Shown one piece after another: positions 9,582-16,539 of a DNA stretch of 43,808 bases. This DNA is from an uncultured Clostridia bacterium (GTDB lineage: Bacteria > Bacillota > Clostridia > TANB77 > CAG-508): assembly GCA_934167095.1 (NCBI GenBank), contig CAKPKE010000014.1:1-43808 (forward strand), in the 5' to 3' direction. The position numbers and the translations under genes are program-made. The notes under the pieces were generated by a model. The model was not told the origin of the DNA. It did no database searches and saw only the letters and a program-made list of their open reading frames with translations. Each line of letters begins with the position of its first letter. The first letter of the stretch is position 1.

Positions 9582-10031
9582 ATGAATAAAGATGAAAGAC
9601 AACAAAAAATTGATGAATTTAACAAGAGAATGAAAGAATTTGGAGATAAAGTAAAAGACTACACAGACACAGCTGCAATCTCTGGAATGTATGCAAAAGA
9701 CGCTATTGATGCAAAAATTGACGATGCAAAAAGCGGTCTTGCTGCAGCAAAAGAAAATGCAAGGATTATATCAGAAAGAGGAAAAAGCAAATTTTCAAGT
9801 GCTTTAATAAAGGCTCAAATGGAATTAAATGTTGCCAAAGAAAACATTGCTGAGAAAAAAGAAGCTAGAGATAAAGAAAAATTATCAAAATATATTGATG
9901 ATGAATTAGAATATTCTGAATCTTCATTACAATTAGCATTTTTAGCAGCTCAAGAAGCAAAACTTGCTTTCTTAGAGGCAGTTGCAGCACAAAAAGAGTA
10001 TGATGAAAAATACGGCGAAGAAGATAAATAA
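9582..10031 (+). CDS. Unrecognised all-helical, Ala/Lys/Glu-rich protein
   Basis: 149 residues that I do not recognise as a named family. The sequence is almost entirely charged and alanine-rich with heptad-like spacing, suggesting long amphipathic helices or a coiled coil through most of its length. It has no signal peptide, no membrane segment and no cysteine. The start has a strong AGGAAAGG site and its own consensus promoter, so it is probably well expressed. It stands alone on the plus strand and ends just before the first 94-bp inverted repeat, which may act as its terminator. A stress-type helical protein is possible, but that is only a guess from composition. Confidence 0.8.
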   Translation: MNKDERQQKIDEFNKRMKEFGDKVKDYTDTAAISGMYAKDAIDAKIDDAKSGLAAAKENARIISERGKSKFSSALIKAQMELNVAKENIAEKKEARDKEKLSKYIDDELEYSESSLQLAFLAAQEAKLAFLEAVAAQKEYDEKYGEEDK

Positions 10032-10046
10032 ATTATTAATAGTATA

Positions 10047-10140
10047 AAAAAAGGTATTTGTAAGATTTTAAAATATAAGCCTATTCTGAGATAGCTCATC
10101 TTTAGCGGCTATATTTATAAAACTTACAAAAACCTTTTTT
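10047..10140. repeat. 94-bp palindromic repeat, copy A (left flank of hicA-hicB)
   Basis: A 94-base element bounded by 17-base inverted ends (AAAAAAGGTATTTGTAA and its near complement). It is almost the exact reverse complement of copy B at 10891-10984: I count 88 of 94 positions identical. The two arms can fold into a hairpin of about 35 pairs with an inner GCC/GGC clamp. It lies between the 3' ends of convergent genes, touches the hicB stop codon and ends in a T run, so it could be a bidirectional terminator, a small non-autonomous mobile element, or both. Confidence 0.85.
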
Positions 10141-10570
10141 ATTTATATATCTTTTGTAATAATGCTTCTTCTAGCGTTTTTGAAAAATTAATTTTTAGGC
10201 TTTCAGCTTTAGTGTTAATCCATTTAGGAATATTTACAGTCTTTTTTACAAGTTCTTTTCCCCATTTTTCTGCAAATACAGTTATATCTACTGATATATA
10301 TGTTTTAAATTTTGAAGTATAATTCCAATTTTCTATTTGTAATTGTTCCTCTAGTTTTTTAAAGTTTATATCCTCTATTTTACTTGGTTTAGGTATTTTA
10401 TTATTTTCTTCCATATCATCTAATACAATTCCAGCGATTAAATCTTCTGCCATTTCCATAGCCTCTTCTAAGTTACTTCCACAAGTAGAACTATTTTGTA
10501 AGTCAGGAACAAATACAGAGTATTTTCCATCATCTTCTTCATAAAATAAAACTGGATAAATAACTTTCAT
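10139..10570 (-). CDS. hicB: HicB antitoxin
   Basis: 143 residues. The first 65 form the HicB partial RNase-H fold (MKVIYPVLFYEEDDGKYSV, FVPDLQNSSTCG, EEAMEMAEDLIAG), which binds HicA. The C-terminal stretch VNIPKWINTKAE...INFSKTLEEALL is the usual DNA-binding tail used for autoregulation. The frame is intact. It lies 31 bases downstream of hicA in the common toxin-first order, and its stop codon abuts repeat copy A. It should neutralise HicA, an mRNA-cutting toxin, and repress the promoter at 10808-10836. Confidence 0.93.
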   Translation of the reverse strand: MKVIYPVLFYEEDDGKYSVFVPDLQNSSTCGSNLEEAMEMAEDLIAGIVLDDMEENNKIPKPSKIEDINFKKLEEQLQIENWNYTSKFKTYISVDITVFAEKWGKELVKKTVNIPKWINTKAESLKINFSKTLEEALLQKIYK

Positions 10571-10601
10571 TTACATTATACCCCCATATGTATGCAAGGG
10601 G

Positions 10602-10785
10602 TCATTTCAACCCAGCTTGCTTTAAGATATTGTTAAGAGTTCCTTTCGGGATGTCCCCTTTGTGATTAGGTACCGGTATACTTCCGTTTTACAGCATCAT
10701 TTCTATATATGTAATGTGAACCGTTAGTATGATGATGGTACCAACCTTTGGAGATTAACAATTTCTCTAGTTCTCGAAATGTCAT
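10602..10785 (-). CDS. hicA: HicA toxin, requires +1 recoding at an in-frame CGGA
   Basis: Starting at ATG 10785 (AGGAGG eight bases upstream) the frame reads MTFRELEKLLISKGWY...GSHYIYRNDAVK, the HicA double-stranded RNA-binding fold with the conserved Gly-Ser-His. Codon 34 is CGG; continuing in frame reaches TAA at 10666-10668. Reading CGGA (10686-10683) as one glycine restores SIPVPNHKGDIPKGTLN and LKQAGLK, the standard HicA C-terminus, ending at TGA 10602-10604. The recoded product is 60 residues, the normal HicA length. HicA cleaves mRNAs on translating ribosomes. A plain frameshift pseudogene is possible, but five other breaks in this window have the same sequence, so I treat it as recoded. 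Confidence 0.8.
10683..10686 (-). other. CGGA recoding site in hicA
   Basis: Minus strand reads GTA AAA CGGA AGT. The CGG is in frame with the ATG at 10785. A +1 shift here joins the two halves of HicA with a single glycine. Confidence 0.75.
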
Positions 10786-10807
10786 GACCATTCCTCCTAA
10801 CAGCTTT

Positions 10808-10836
10808 ATTATACTACGTATAATACGTATAATCAA
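10808..10836 (-). promoter_or_regulatory. hicA-hicB promoter with palindromic operator
   Basis: On the minus strand TTGATT (10836-10831) and TATAAT (10813-10808) are 17 bases apart. The spacer contains two TACGTA palindromes separated by three bases (10815-10829), a symmetrical site placed to block RNA polymerase; it is the likely HicB operator. Confidence 0.75.
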
Positions 10837-10890
10837 TATATTTTATTATTTTTTCTTAATTTTATTTTATTCATAAATCATAAAAATATT

Positions 10891-10984
10891 AAAAAAGGTT
10901 TTTGTAAATTTTACAAATATAGCCGCTAAAGATGAGCTCACTCAGAATAGGCTTATATTTTAAATTTTTACAAATACCTTTTTT
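10891..10984. repeat. 94-bp palindromic repeat, copy B (right flank of hicA-hicB)
   Basis: Inverted partner of copy A. Among the six differences, one pair is compensatory: copy A has GTAAG/CTTAC where the reverse complement of copy B has GTAAA/TTTAC, so a stem pair is kept, which suggests selection on the folded form. It sits directly after the radical SAM gene and could terminate that transcript. Confidence 0.85.
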
Positions 10985-10996
10985 ATTTATATATAT

Positions 10997-12040
10997 TTAC
11001 TTATTATATTTTTCAATAACCTTTACTTTAAATTTTCCTGGTTTTATATTGTTATTTACTTTTGCACTTGCAACAACTGCATAAGTGTCTTTAATTTTTT
11101 CTAGATTTTCTCTTTTATGGCCTACTACATTATTTATATCTTTTGCATTTGACTCTATTTCAATTTTTACTACATTTGCATTAATCTTTTTTATTTCTTC
11201 AGCCATTCTATCATACCAAAGTCCATCTTCTACAAGTTGTCCAAAAGCTGGATGATATGGTCCGCTTACAACCTCACTATTTTTATCGTTTGAAGTTGTA
11301 ATTGTGTCTGTATTTTGAAGTCCAACTCTTATAACTTCAATTTTCTTTTTATTGTATAATTTGACAATTTCTTTGCTTCTTTCAACAGCTTGATTTACTG
11401 TAAGAGGAATAAATTCGCCTTCATTATATTCCTTTTCAAGCTCTGTTCCTTTTATTACTAAAACTGGATAAACTCTTACCATTTTAGGTTTTAATTTTAT
11501 AGAATCCTTTGCAGATGTAACATCATCTTTTTCAGTACTTTCTGGAAGGCCAACCATTATTTGATGTCCTAAATTAAAATGATATCTTCTTATTAATTTT
11601 GAAGCCTTTTTTACATCTTCAAAACTATGTCCTCTTTTACATTTTTCTAGTATATAATTATTAGTTGATTGAACTCCCAATTCTATTGTTTTTACATGAT
11701 ATTTTTTTAACATTTTTAAAATATCCTTGTCAATAGCATCTGGTCTTGTAGATATTCTTATACTATCTACTTTTTTATTTTTTATGTATGGTTGAACTGC
11801 AGTTAGAAGTTCTATTTGCTTATCTTTATCAATAGCAGTAAAACTACCGCCAAAGAAAGCTACTTCGATTTTTTTGTCATTAGATTTAAAGTTTTTTAGA
11901 TAATACTCTATTGTTTTTACAACATCATCTTTTGTTACTTGTTTTTGCTCTCCGCTAATTGTTCTTTGGTTACAAAATGTGCAACATCTTGGGCATCCTA
12001 AATGTGGCACAAAGATTGGAATAATATACTCTTTTTTCAA
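10997..12040 (-). CDS. Elp3/coproporphyrinogen-oxidase-like radical SAM protein
   Basis: 347 residues of the radical SAM superfamily. The cluster motif C-x3-C-x2-C is at residues 16-23 (CPRCCTFC), followed by AFFGGSFTAID, RISTRPD, IELGVQS and HQIMVGLPEST, the pattern of Elp3-like proteins. The C-terminal acetyltransferase domain of true Elp3 is absent, so its substrate is unknown; this shorter form commonly sits beside rnc in clostridia. The start is TTG, supported by AGGAGG eight bases upstream. It lies 38 bases after rnc and probably shares its transcript. The repeat copy B follows the stop at once. Confidence 0.88.
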   Translation of the reverse strand: MKKEYIIPIFVPHLGCPRCCTFCNQRTISGEQKQVTKDDVVKTIEYYLKNFKSNDKKIEVAFFGGSFTAIDKDKQIELLTAVQPYIKNKKVDSIRISTRPDAIDKDILKMLKKYHVKTIELGVQSTNNYILEKCKRGHSFEDVKKASKLIRRYHFNLGHQIMVGLPESTEKDDVTSAKDSIKLKPKMVRVYPVLVIKGTELEKEYNEGEFIPLTVNQAVERSKEIVKLYNKKKIEVIRVGLQNTDTITTSNDKNSEVVSGPYHPAFGQLVEDGLWYDRMAEEIKKINANVVKIEIESNAKDINNVVGHKRENLEKIKDTYAVVASAKVNNNIKPGKFKVKVIEKYNK

Positions 12041-12078
12041 TATAACTTCCTCCTTGCATATTATTTCGTATATAACCT

Positions 12079-12753
12079 TTAGTTCTCTAATGCTTTTCTT
12101 GCTGCTTCCTGTTCTGCTTGTTTTTTAGTTTTTCCTGTTCCATCAGCTAACACTTTTCCATTAAGTTTTACTTGTGCTACAAAAGTTTTATTATGGTCTG
12201 GTCCTGTTTCTGAAATAATTTCATATTTTATTTCAACATTTCCATGCTCTTGTAACTTTTCTTGCAATACTGTCTTGTGATCTTTTATGCCAACATTTTT
12301 AGTTGCAATTTCTATTTCGTCTTTTAGATTTTCAACAATAAATTTTTCAACATTTTCTAAACCACCGTCAAAGTACATTGCTGCAATTACTGCTTCCACA
12401 CTATCAGCCATTATGGCTACTTTTCTGTTACCTTGATGTAATTGCTCACTTTTTCCAACAAATAAGAAATCACTAAAATTATGCTTTTTAGCAATTTTAT
12501 ATAAACTTTCTTCACAAACAACAGTTGCTCTAACTTTAGTCATTTCTCCTTCTTTTAATTTAGGATAATTATTGAATATATACTTACTTGATATGAATTC
12601 TAATATGCTATCACCTAAAAATTCTAATTTTTCATTGCTATTTATTTTATGTTCATTTGCATAAGATGTATGTGTTAAAGCATTTTTTAATAAGTCTATA
12701 TTTTTAAATTTATATCCAATATTTTTTTCTAATAAACTTAATTTATTGTCCAT
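12079..12753 (-). CDS. rnc: Ribonuclease III
   Basis: Double-stranded RNA endonuclease for rRNA and mRNA processing. The RNase III signature NEKLEFLGDSILEF is near residue 40, with the second acidic site ADSVEAVIAAMYFDGG near 115. A C-terminal dsRNA-binding domain (TVLQEKLQEHG to KKQAEQEAARKAL) completes the usual two-domain form. A longer frame begins with TTG at 12768, but ATG at 12753 has AAAGGAG six bases upstream, so I use it (224 residues). It is expressed from the promoter at 12776-12804 with the radical SAM gene downstream. Confidence 0.96.
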   Translation of the reverse strand: MDNKLSLLEKNIGYKFKNIDLLKNALTHTSYANEHKINSNEKLEFLGDSILEFISSKYIFNNYPKLKEGEMTKVRATVVCEESLYKIAKKHNFSDFLFVGKSEQLHQGNRKVAIMADSVEAVIAAMYFDGGLENVEKFIVENLKDEIEIATKNVGIKDHKTVLQEKLQEHGNVEIKYEIISETGPDHNKTFVAQVKLNGKVLADGTGKTKKQAEQEAARKALEN

Positions 12754-12775
12754 TTGCACTCCTTTCAATATAACT

Positions 12776-12804
12776 ATATTACTCCAAATTCAGCAATTTG
12801 TAAA
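12776..12804 (-). promoter_or_regulatory. Promoter of rnc and radical SAM gene
   Basis: Minus strand TTTACA (12804-12799), 17-base spacer, TAATAT (12781-12776). It lies just downstream of the acpP terminator, in the only gap before rnc. Confidence 0.55.
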
Positions 12805-12813
12805 GTAAAATAG

Positions 12814-12840
12814 AAAAAAGAACATTATTATAATGCCCTC
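12814..12840 (-). terminator. Intrinsic terminator of acpP
   Basis: On the minus strand GGGCATTA-TAA-TAATGTTC forms an eight-pair stem with two G-U pairs, followed by six T. It lies 57 bases after the acpP stop codon. Confidence 0.7.
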
Positions 12841-12896
12841 TTCTACTTTATTTAATTTGTATGTGTTTGCCTCTCAGACTTAACATACATTTATAT

Positions 12897-13139
12897 TTAA
12901 GCAACATGGTCCTTTATGTAGTCAACTACATCACCAACAGTTACTATTTTCTCAGCATCACCATCTGGTATTTCTGTATCAAACTCTTCTTCTAATGCCA
13001 TTATTAATTCAACTATATCTAAAGAATCTGCTCCTAAATCATCTATGAAAGATGCTTCCATTGTGACTGATGTATCAGTTACACCTAATTGTTCTACTAT
13101 TATAGCTTTTACTTTTTCAAATATTTCTTCTGAACTCAT
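12897..13139 (-). CDS. acpP: Acyl carrier protein
   Basis: The 80-residue product carries growing fatty acyl chains on a phosphopantetheine arm. The attachment motif GADSLD with the modified serine is clear, followed by the acidic helix ELIMALEEEFDTEIPD. The open frame extends upstream to 13211, but the family start is the ATG at 13139 (MSSEEIFEKVK), which has AGGGGGTGA upstream. It is single: no fabH, plsX or fabF neighbours it here. It has its own promoter (13183-13211) and terminator, so it is likely a monocistronic, strongly expressed gene. Confidence 0.96.
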   Translation of the reverse strand: MSSEEIFEKVKAIIVEQLGVTDTSVTMEASFIDDLGADSLDIVELIMALEEEFDTEIPDGDAEKIVTVGDVVDYIKDHVA

Positions 13140-13182
13140 TATATCAAGTTCACCCCCTCTCAGAATCTTTAAGCTTATACAT

Positions 13183-13211
13183 AAGATAATACAAGTTAGA
13201 ATAATTGTCAA
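13183..13211 (-). promoter_or_regulatory. acpP promoter
   Basis: Minus strand perfect TTGACA (13211-13206), 17-base spacer, TATCTT (13188-13183), about 45 bases before the acpP ATG. Confidence 0.8.
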
Positions 13212-13380
13212 GTAAATTAAAAAAACTTTTTATTTTTTTATTTTCTGCAGTGTTTTCAATGCTTTTAGCGTTCATCAAATTTGACTAATCATTCAACAAA
13301 TTTTAATGTACTAACTTTTATATTGTATTTTTATTTTTTTAATGTTATATTTATAGTAATATTATTCAAAGGAGAAAAAT

Positions 13381-14325
13381 ATGACTGGTGGAACTTTTGA
13401 TTTTTATAACTCATCATCTATAAAATTTTATAACCTAGATCAAAATATAAGATATCAACTTGCTGTTTTAGAAATATTAGATCCTATTACAAAAAAGCAC
13501 TGTATGAATGTTGGAAATTTATGTGGCAGACTTTGTCAATATCTAAATTTAAATTCAGAATTTACAGTATACTGCATAACAAGCGGATATTTGCATGATA
13601 TTGGAAAGTCTAAAGTTCCTTATGAAATTTTGTCAAAACCAACAAGGCTTACAGATGAAGAATTTGAGATTATAAAAAAGCATACAACTTATGGCTATGA
13701 AATGTGTATAAAAGATGCTCACTTACGCCCTTTTGCAGATGGTGTTTTATATCATCATGAAGCATTAAATGGCACTGGATATCCTCAGAAATTAACAGCT
13801 GAAAAAATTCCTATTGTAGCAAGAATTATTCGTGTTGCAGATGAATACGATGCCTTAACAACAAAAAGACATTATACAACACACGTCAACATTTCAAAAA
13901 CACTACAAGATATGATTGAAGATACCAAGCCTGCCCACGAAGATAAAACAGTGGCTTTAGGAGTTCTTTCTGAAAATTCACAAAATGGCAAAATAAGTCC
14001 ATATATATTAAAAGCATTATTTAAAGCTGTTATTGAAGATACAGAATATGAAATTTCAATGGTTGAAGACTATTTAAAGTATTTAAAAGATAATATTAAA
14101 CGATTAGAATTAATAGATTCATATAATGCCAAAATGCAAGCTGCTTCAACTCAAAAGAAAAGAGATTATTATAAAGAAGGAATTGAATATTTATTTACAG
14201 CTCAAGAGAATTATCAAAATTATCATGATATTCTTAGCGAATACAGAACTGCTTTAGAAAAAAATAGTACTAGAATATCAGATTTACACAAAGAAATAAG
14301 AATAATAAAATCTTTGAAAATTTAA
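13381..14325 (+). CDS. HD-GYP domain phosphodiesterase (c-di-GMP type)
   Basis: 314 residues. The HD-GYP set is complete: His40, LHDIGK (His72, Asp73), His101, HHEALNGTGYP at 125-135 and RVADEYDAL with Asp154. Proteins of this class hydrolyse cyclic di-GMP to GMP, linking to motility or surface behaviour. No sensor or membrane domain precedes the catalytic core; the last 110 residues are helical and charged, probably a dimerisation coiled coil. The ATG has AAAGGAG six bases upstream. A weak promoter-like TTGACT-17-TAATGT lies at 13281-13309. It reads plus, facing the minus-strand mazF, and no diguanylate cyclase is nearby. Confidence 0.88.
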   Translation: MTGGTFDFYNSSSIKFYNLDQNIRYQLAVLEILDPITKKHCMNVGNLCGRLCQYLNLNSEFTVYCITSGYLHDIGKSKVPYEILSKPTRLTDEEFEIIKKHTTYGYEMCIKDAHLRPFADGVLYHHEALNGTGYPQKLTAEKIPIVARIIRVADEYDALTTKRHYTTHVNISKTLQDMIEDTKPAHEDKTVALGVLSENSQNGKISPYILKALFKAVIEDTEYEISMVEDYLKYLKDNIKRLELIDSYNAKMQAASTQKKRDYYKEGIEYLFTAQENYQNYHDILSEYRTALEKNSTRISDLHKEIRIIKSLKI

Positions 14326-14331
14326 TATTTT

Positions 14332-14369
14332 GAGGGTATCATAAAGTGTCTAAACTTTACGGTACCCTC
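14332..14369. terminator. Hairpin between convergent HD-GYP and mazF genes
   Basis: A 16-pair stem (GAGGGTATCATAAAGT with ACTTTACGGTACCCTC, two wobble positions) closes a six-base loop. The following T run is weak, but the position between two converging stop codons suggests a bidirectional terminator. Confidence 0.65.
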
Positions 14370-14409
14370 TATATTATATTTATATATTGTAGTTCATATT
14401 CATTATGCT

Positions 14410-14761
14410 TTATTGTTCTAGTCCAAAGCTTACTCCTAGTGCATTATTTATTTGATTCATTATAGTTGCATCATCTATATGACCTATTTTTTCTTTTAAT
14501 CTGCTTTTGTCAATTGTTCTTATTTGTTCTGTAAGTACAATCGATTCTGTTTTTAATTTAGTATTTTCAGGTCCAATTTCTATATGTGTTGGTAATTTAT
14601 TTTTTCCCATTTGAGAAGTTATTGCTGCTGCTATCACTGTCGGACTGTGTCTGTTTCCCATATCATTTTGTATTATCACAACAGGTCTTATTCCTCCGTT
14701 GTTCTGAGCCAACAACTGGACTTAAATCAGCATAAAACATATCTCCTCTTTTTATTATCAT
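14410..14761 (-). CDS. mazF: MazF/PemK endoribonuclease toxin, requires +1 recoding at CGGA
   Basis: Starting from ATG 14761 (GGAG ten bases upstream) the frame reads MIIKRGDMFYADLSPVVGSEQ, the standard MazF N-terminus. The next codon is CGG. Treating CGGA (14698-14695) as one glycine continues exactly into GIRPVVIIQNDMGN, so the conserved GSEQGGIRPV motif is restored. The remainder (SPTVIAAAITSQ, PTHIEIG, IRTIDKSRLKEKIG) is intact, and the recoded length of 116 residues is normal. MazF cuts mRNA at short motifs. No mazE-type antitoxin gene precedes it; the upstream neighbour is an unrelated anchored protein. Without recoding, only a fragment beginning with TTG at 14715 would remain. Confidence 0.83.
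14695..14698 (-). other. CGGA recoding site in mazF
   Basis: Minus strand reads GAA CAA CGGA GGA ATA. The CGG is in frame with the ATG at 14761; a +1 shift yields GSEQ-G-GIRPV. Confidence 0.8.
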
Positions 14762-14842
14762 ATCTATTTCACTCCTAATATTTGTGTAACTTTAGATTTG
14801 TTTATAGATACATTTTTTTGCTTAATGTTAAGATATCATAAA

Positions 14843-15475
14843 TTAGTTTAATGTTATCTCATTATATAATATGTATATTATAGTATTTTTGCTATTGCCT
14901 AATAATAACATCTTACTTGGTTTTCCATTATTTTTATCAATATATAACTTTTTATATTTTACATTTTGCACATTTTTTTCACATGTTATAGTTATAATAA
15001 TTTCATTATTTTCTTCGTCCACTTTTTTGCTATTTGAAATTTTATATTCTTCTATAAAGCTATTTAGCCACAAATTATTACTAACTATATATGGGTAATT
15101 ATCATACATTTTTGTAATATTTAGTTTAGCATTTTTTATTTCTAATTTATTATCTTTGTATATCATTTTAATTCCATTTATATTGTTAGGTTCAATTATT
15201 TCTTGTATATCTTCATTTGGCGTATGGGTTTGTTTTATAATATATTTATTAGAATTTTTATTACTATTTACTTCTACTTCAATTTTTGCTTCGTATGAAT
15301 TGATACTATAAATGTATTTATCAACATCATCTAAGTTTATATCGGTATTATTTCCTATATTTGATATTTTATAAGTAGATTTTGAAAATTTTACACTAAT
15401 AATCGCTATTATAATTACAATAACTATTATTACCGCTATTATAATTTTTTTCTTTTCCATAAAAATAGACTTCAT
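14843..15475 (-). CDS. Membrane-anchored protein of unknown function, possibly LolA-like fold
   Basis: 210 residues with one N-terminal membrane segment (about residues 10-27, nearly all Ile, Val and Ala), leaving a soluble domain outside. The soluble part has alternating strands with phrases such as YIYSINSYEAKIEVEVNS and IKMIYKDNKLEIKNAK that recall the LolA/outer-membrane-lipoprotein-sorting fold seen in clostridial germination and sporulation proteins. No lipobox cysteine is present. The ATG has AGAGG upstream at suitable spacing. It lies between dusB and mazF on the same strand, with a 90-base gap on the dusB side. Function unknown. Confidence 0.75.
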   Translation of the reverse strand: MKSIFMEKKKIIIAVIIVIVIIIAIISVKFSKSTYKISNIGNNTDINLDDVDKYIYSINSYEAKIEVEVNSNKNSNKYIIKQTHTPNEDIQEIIEPNNINGIKMIYKDNKLEIKNAKLNITKMYDNYPYIVSNNLWLNSFIEEYKISNSKKVDEENNEIIITITCEKNVQNVKYKKLYIDKNNGKPSKMLLLGNSKNTIIYILYNEITLN

Positions 15476-15565
15476 AAATAACCTCTTATTATTTTAGTTA
15501 TTTAATTATATTTTTTATGAAAAATTTTATTCTTTCACATTCCCCTTAAAATAAAAATTCTAAAA

Positions 15566-16528
15566 TTATTCTATACTAGAAAAATATTGTTTTAACTCAT
15601 TTACTACTTCTTCTTTTGTATTTAAAGTATTTACTTTGCATCTAAAATCGCTTGAATTTGGCAGGCTTTTTGTATATGCACTTATATGTTTTCTCATTTC
15701 TTTTATTGCAGATACTTCACCTCGTTCAGCAATTTCTAAGTCTATATGATTTAAAATAGTTTTTAGTCTTTCTTCATTTGATACCCTAGTGGGTATTTTT
15801 CCGTCTTTAAAATATGTTAATACTTCATTAAATATCCATGGATTTCCAAGAGTTGCACGACCTATCATAATTGCATCTACTCCTGAATATTCCATTTTTT
15901 GTTTTGCATCAAATCCAGAGTTTATATCACCATTTCCAATGACTGGAATACTAACTTCTTCTTTTACTTTTTTTATTATTTCCCAATCTGCTTCTCCTGA
16001 ATAAAATTGTGTTCTTGTTCTCCCATGAACTGTTATTGCAGAAGCTCCAGCTTTTTCAATTATTTTTGCAGCCTCTAGTGCTACAATATGGTCTTCGTCC
16101 CATCCTTTTCTTATTTTTACTGTAACTGGCACTTTAGAATTATTAACTGCTGTTTCAACAATTTGTCTTACTTTTTCTAAGTCCAAAAGCAACTTACTTC
16201 CATCGCCATTTTTTACGATTTTAGGAGCAGGGCACCCCATATTAATGTCTACAATATCAGCAAATTCACTTACATATTTTGAAGCATAGGCAATAGCATC
16301 TAAATCACTTCCAAATATTTGAACAGCAAGTGGTCTTTCATTTGGAACTGTTTTTAATAATGATTTTGTTTTTTCATCTCCATACATTAATGCTTTGCTA
16401 CTTACCATTTCTGTGTAGACTAAGCCTGCACCTTGTTCTTTGCATATTAATCGAAAAGGCAGGTCTGTTATGCCTGCCATTGGTGCTAAGAATATATTAT
16501 TTTCTAATTCTACATTTCCTATTTTCAT
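15566..16528 (-). CDS. dusB: tRNA-dihydrouridine synthase (DusB type)
   Basis: 320 residues. FMN enzyme that reduces specific uridines in tRNA. FLAPMAGITDLPFR at 13-26 is the family opening, INMGCPAPK holds the catalytic Cys99, and TVHGRTR plus GNGDI and IGRATLGNPW form the FMN phosphate site. Length is typical. The start lies eleven bases after the rodA stop with a GGTGAAA ribosome site, so it is part of the minD-minE-rodA-dusB transcript. The Firmicute member is commonly annotated DusB. Confidence 0.94.
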   Translation of the reverse strand: MKIGNVELENNIFLAPMAGITDLPFRLICKEQGAGLVYTEMVSSKALMYGDEKTKSLLKTVPNERPLAVQIFGSDLDAIAYASKYVSEFADIVDINMGCPAPKIVKNGDGSKLLLDLEKVRQIVETAVNNSKVPVTVKIRKGWDEDHIVALEAAKIIEKAGASAITVHGRTRTQFYSGEADWEIIKKVKEEVSIPVIGNGDINSGFDAKQKMEYSGVDAIMIGRATLGNPWIFNEVLTYFKDGKIPTRVSNEERLKTILNHIDLEIAERGEVSAIKEMRKHISAYTKSLPNSSDFRCKVNTLNTKEEVVNELKQYFSSIE

Positions 16529-16539
16529 TATTTCACCGT

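Noticed and set aside
13140..13211. Upstream extension of the acyl carrier protein frame to 13211
   Set aside because: The extra 24 residues overlap the promoter and are absent from the family; ATG 13139 gives the normal protein.
14410..14715. The 101-residue frame beginning with TTG at 14715 as a complete MazF
   Set aside because: It lacks the conserved N-terminal strand, which is present upstream in the other frame behind a ribosome site.
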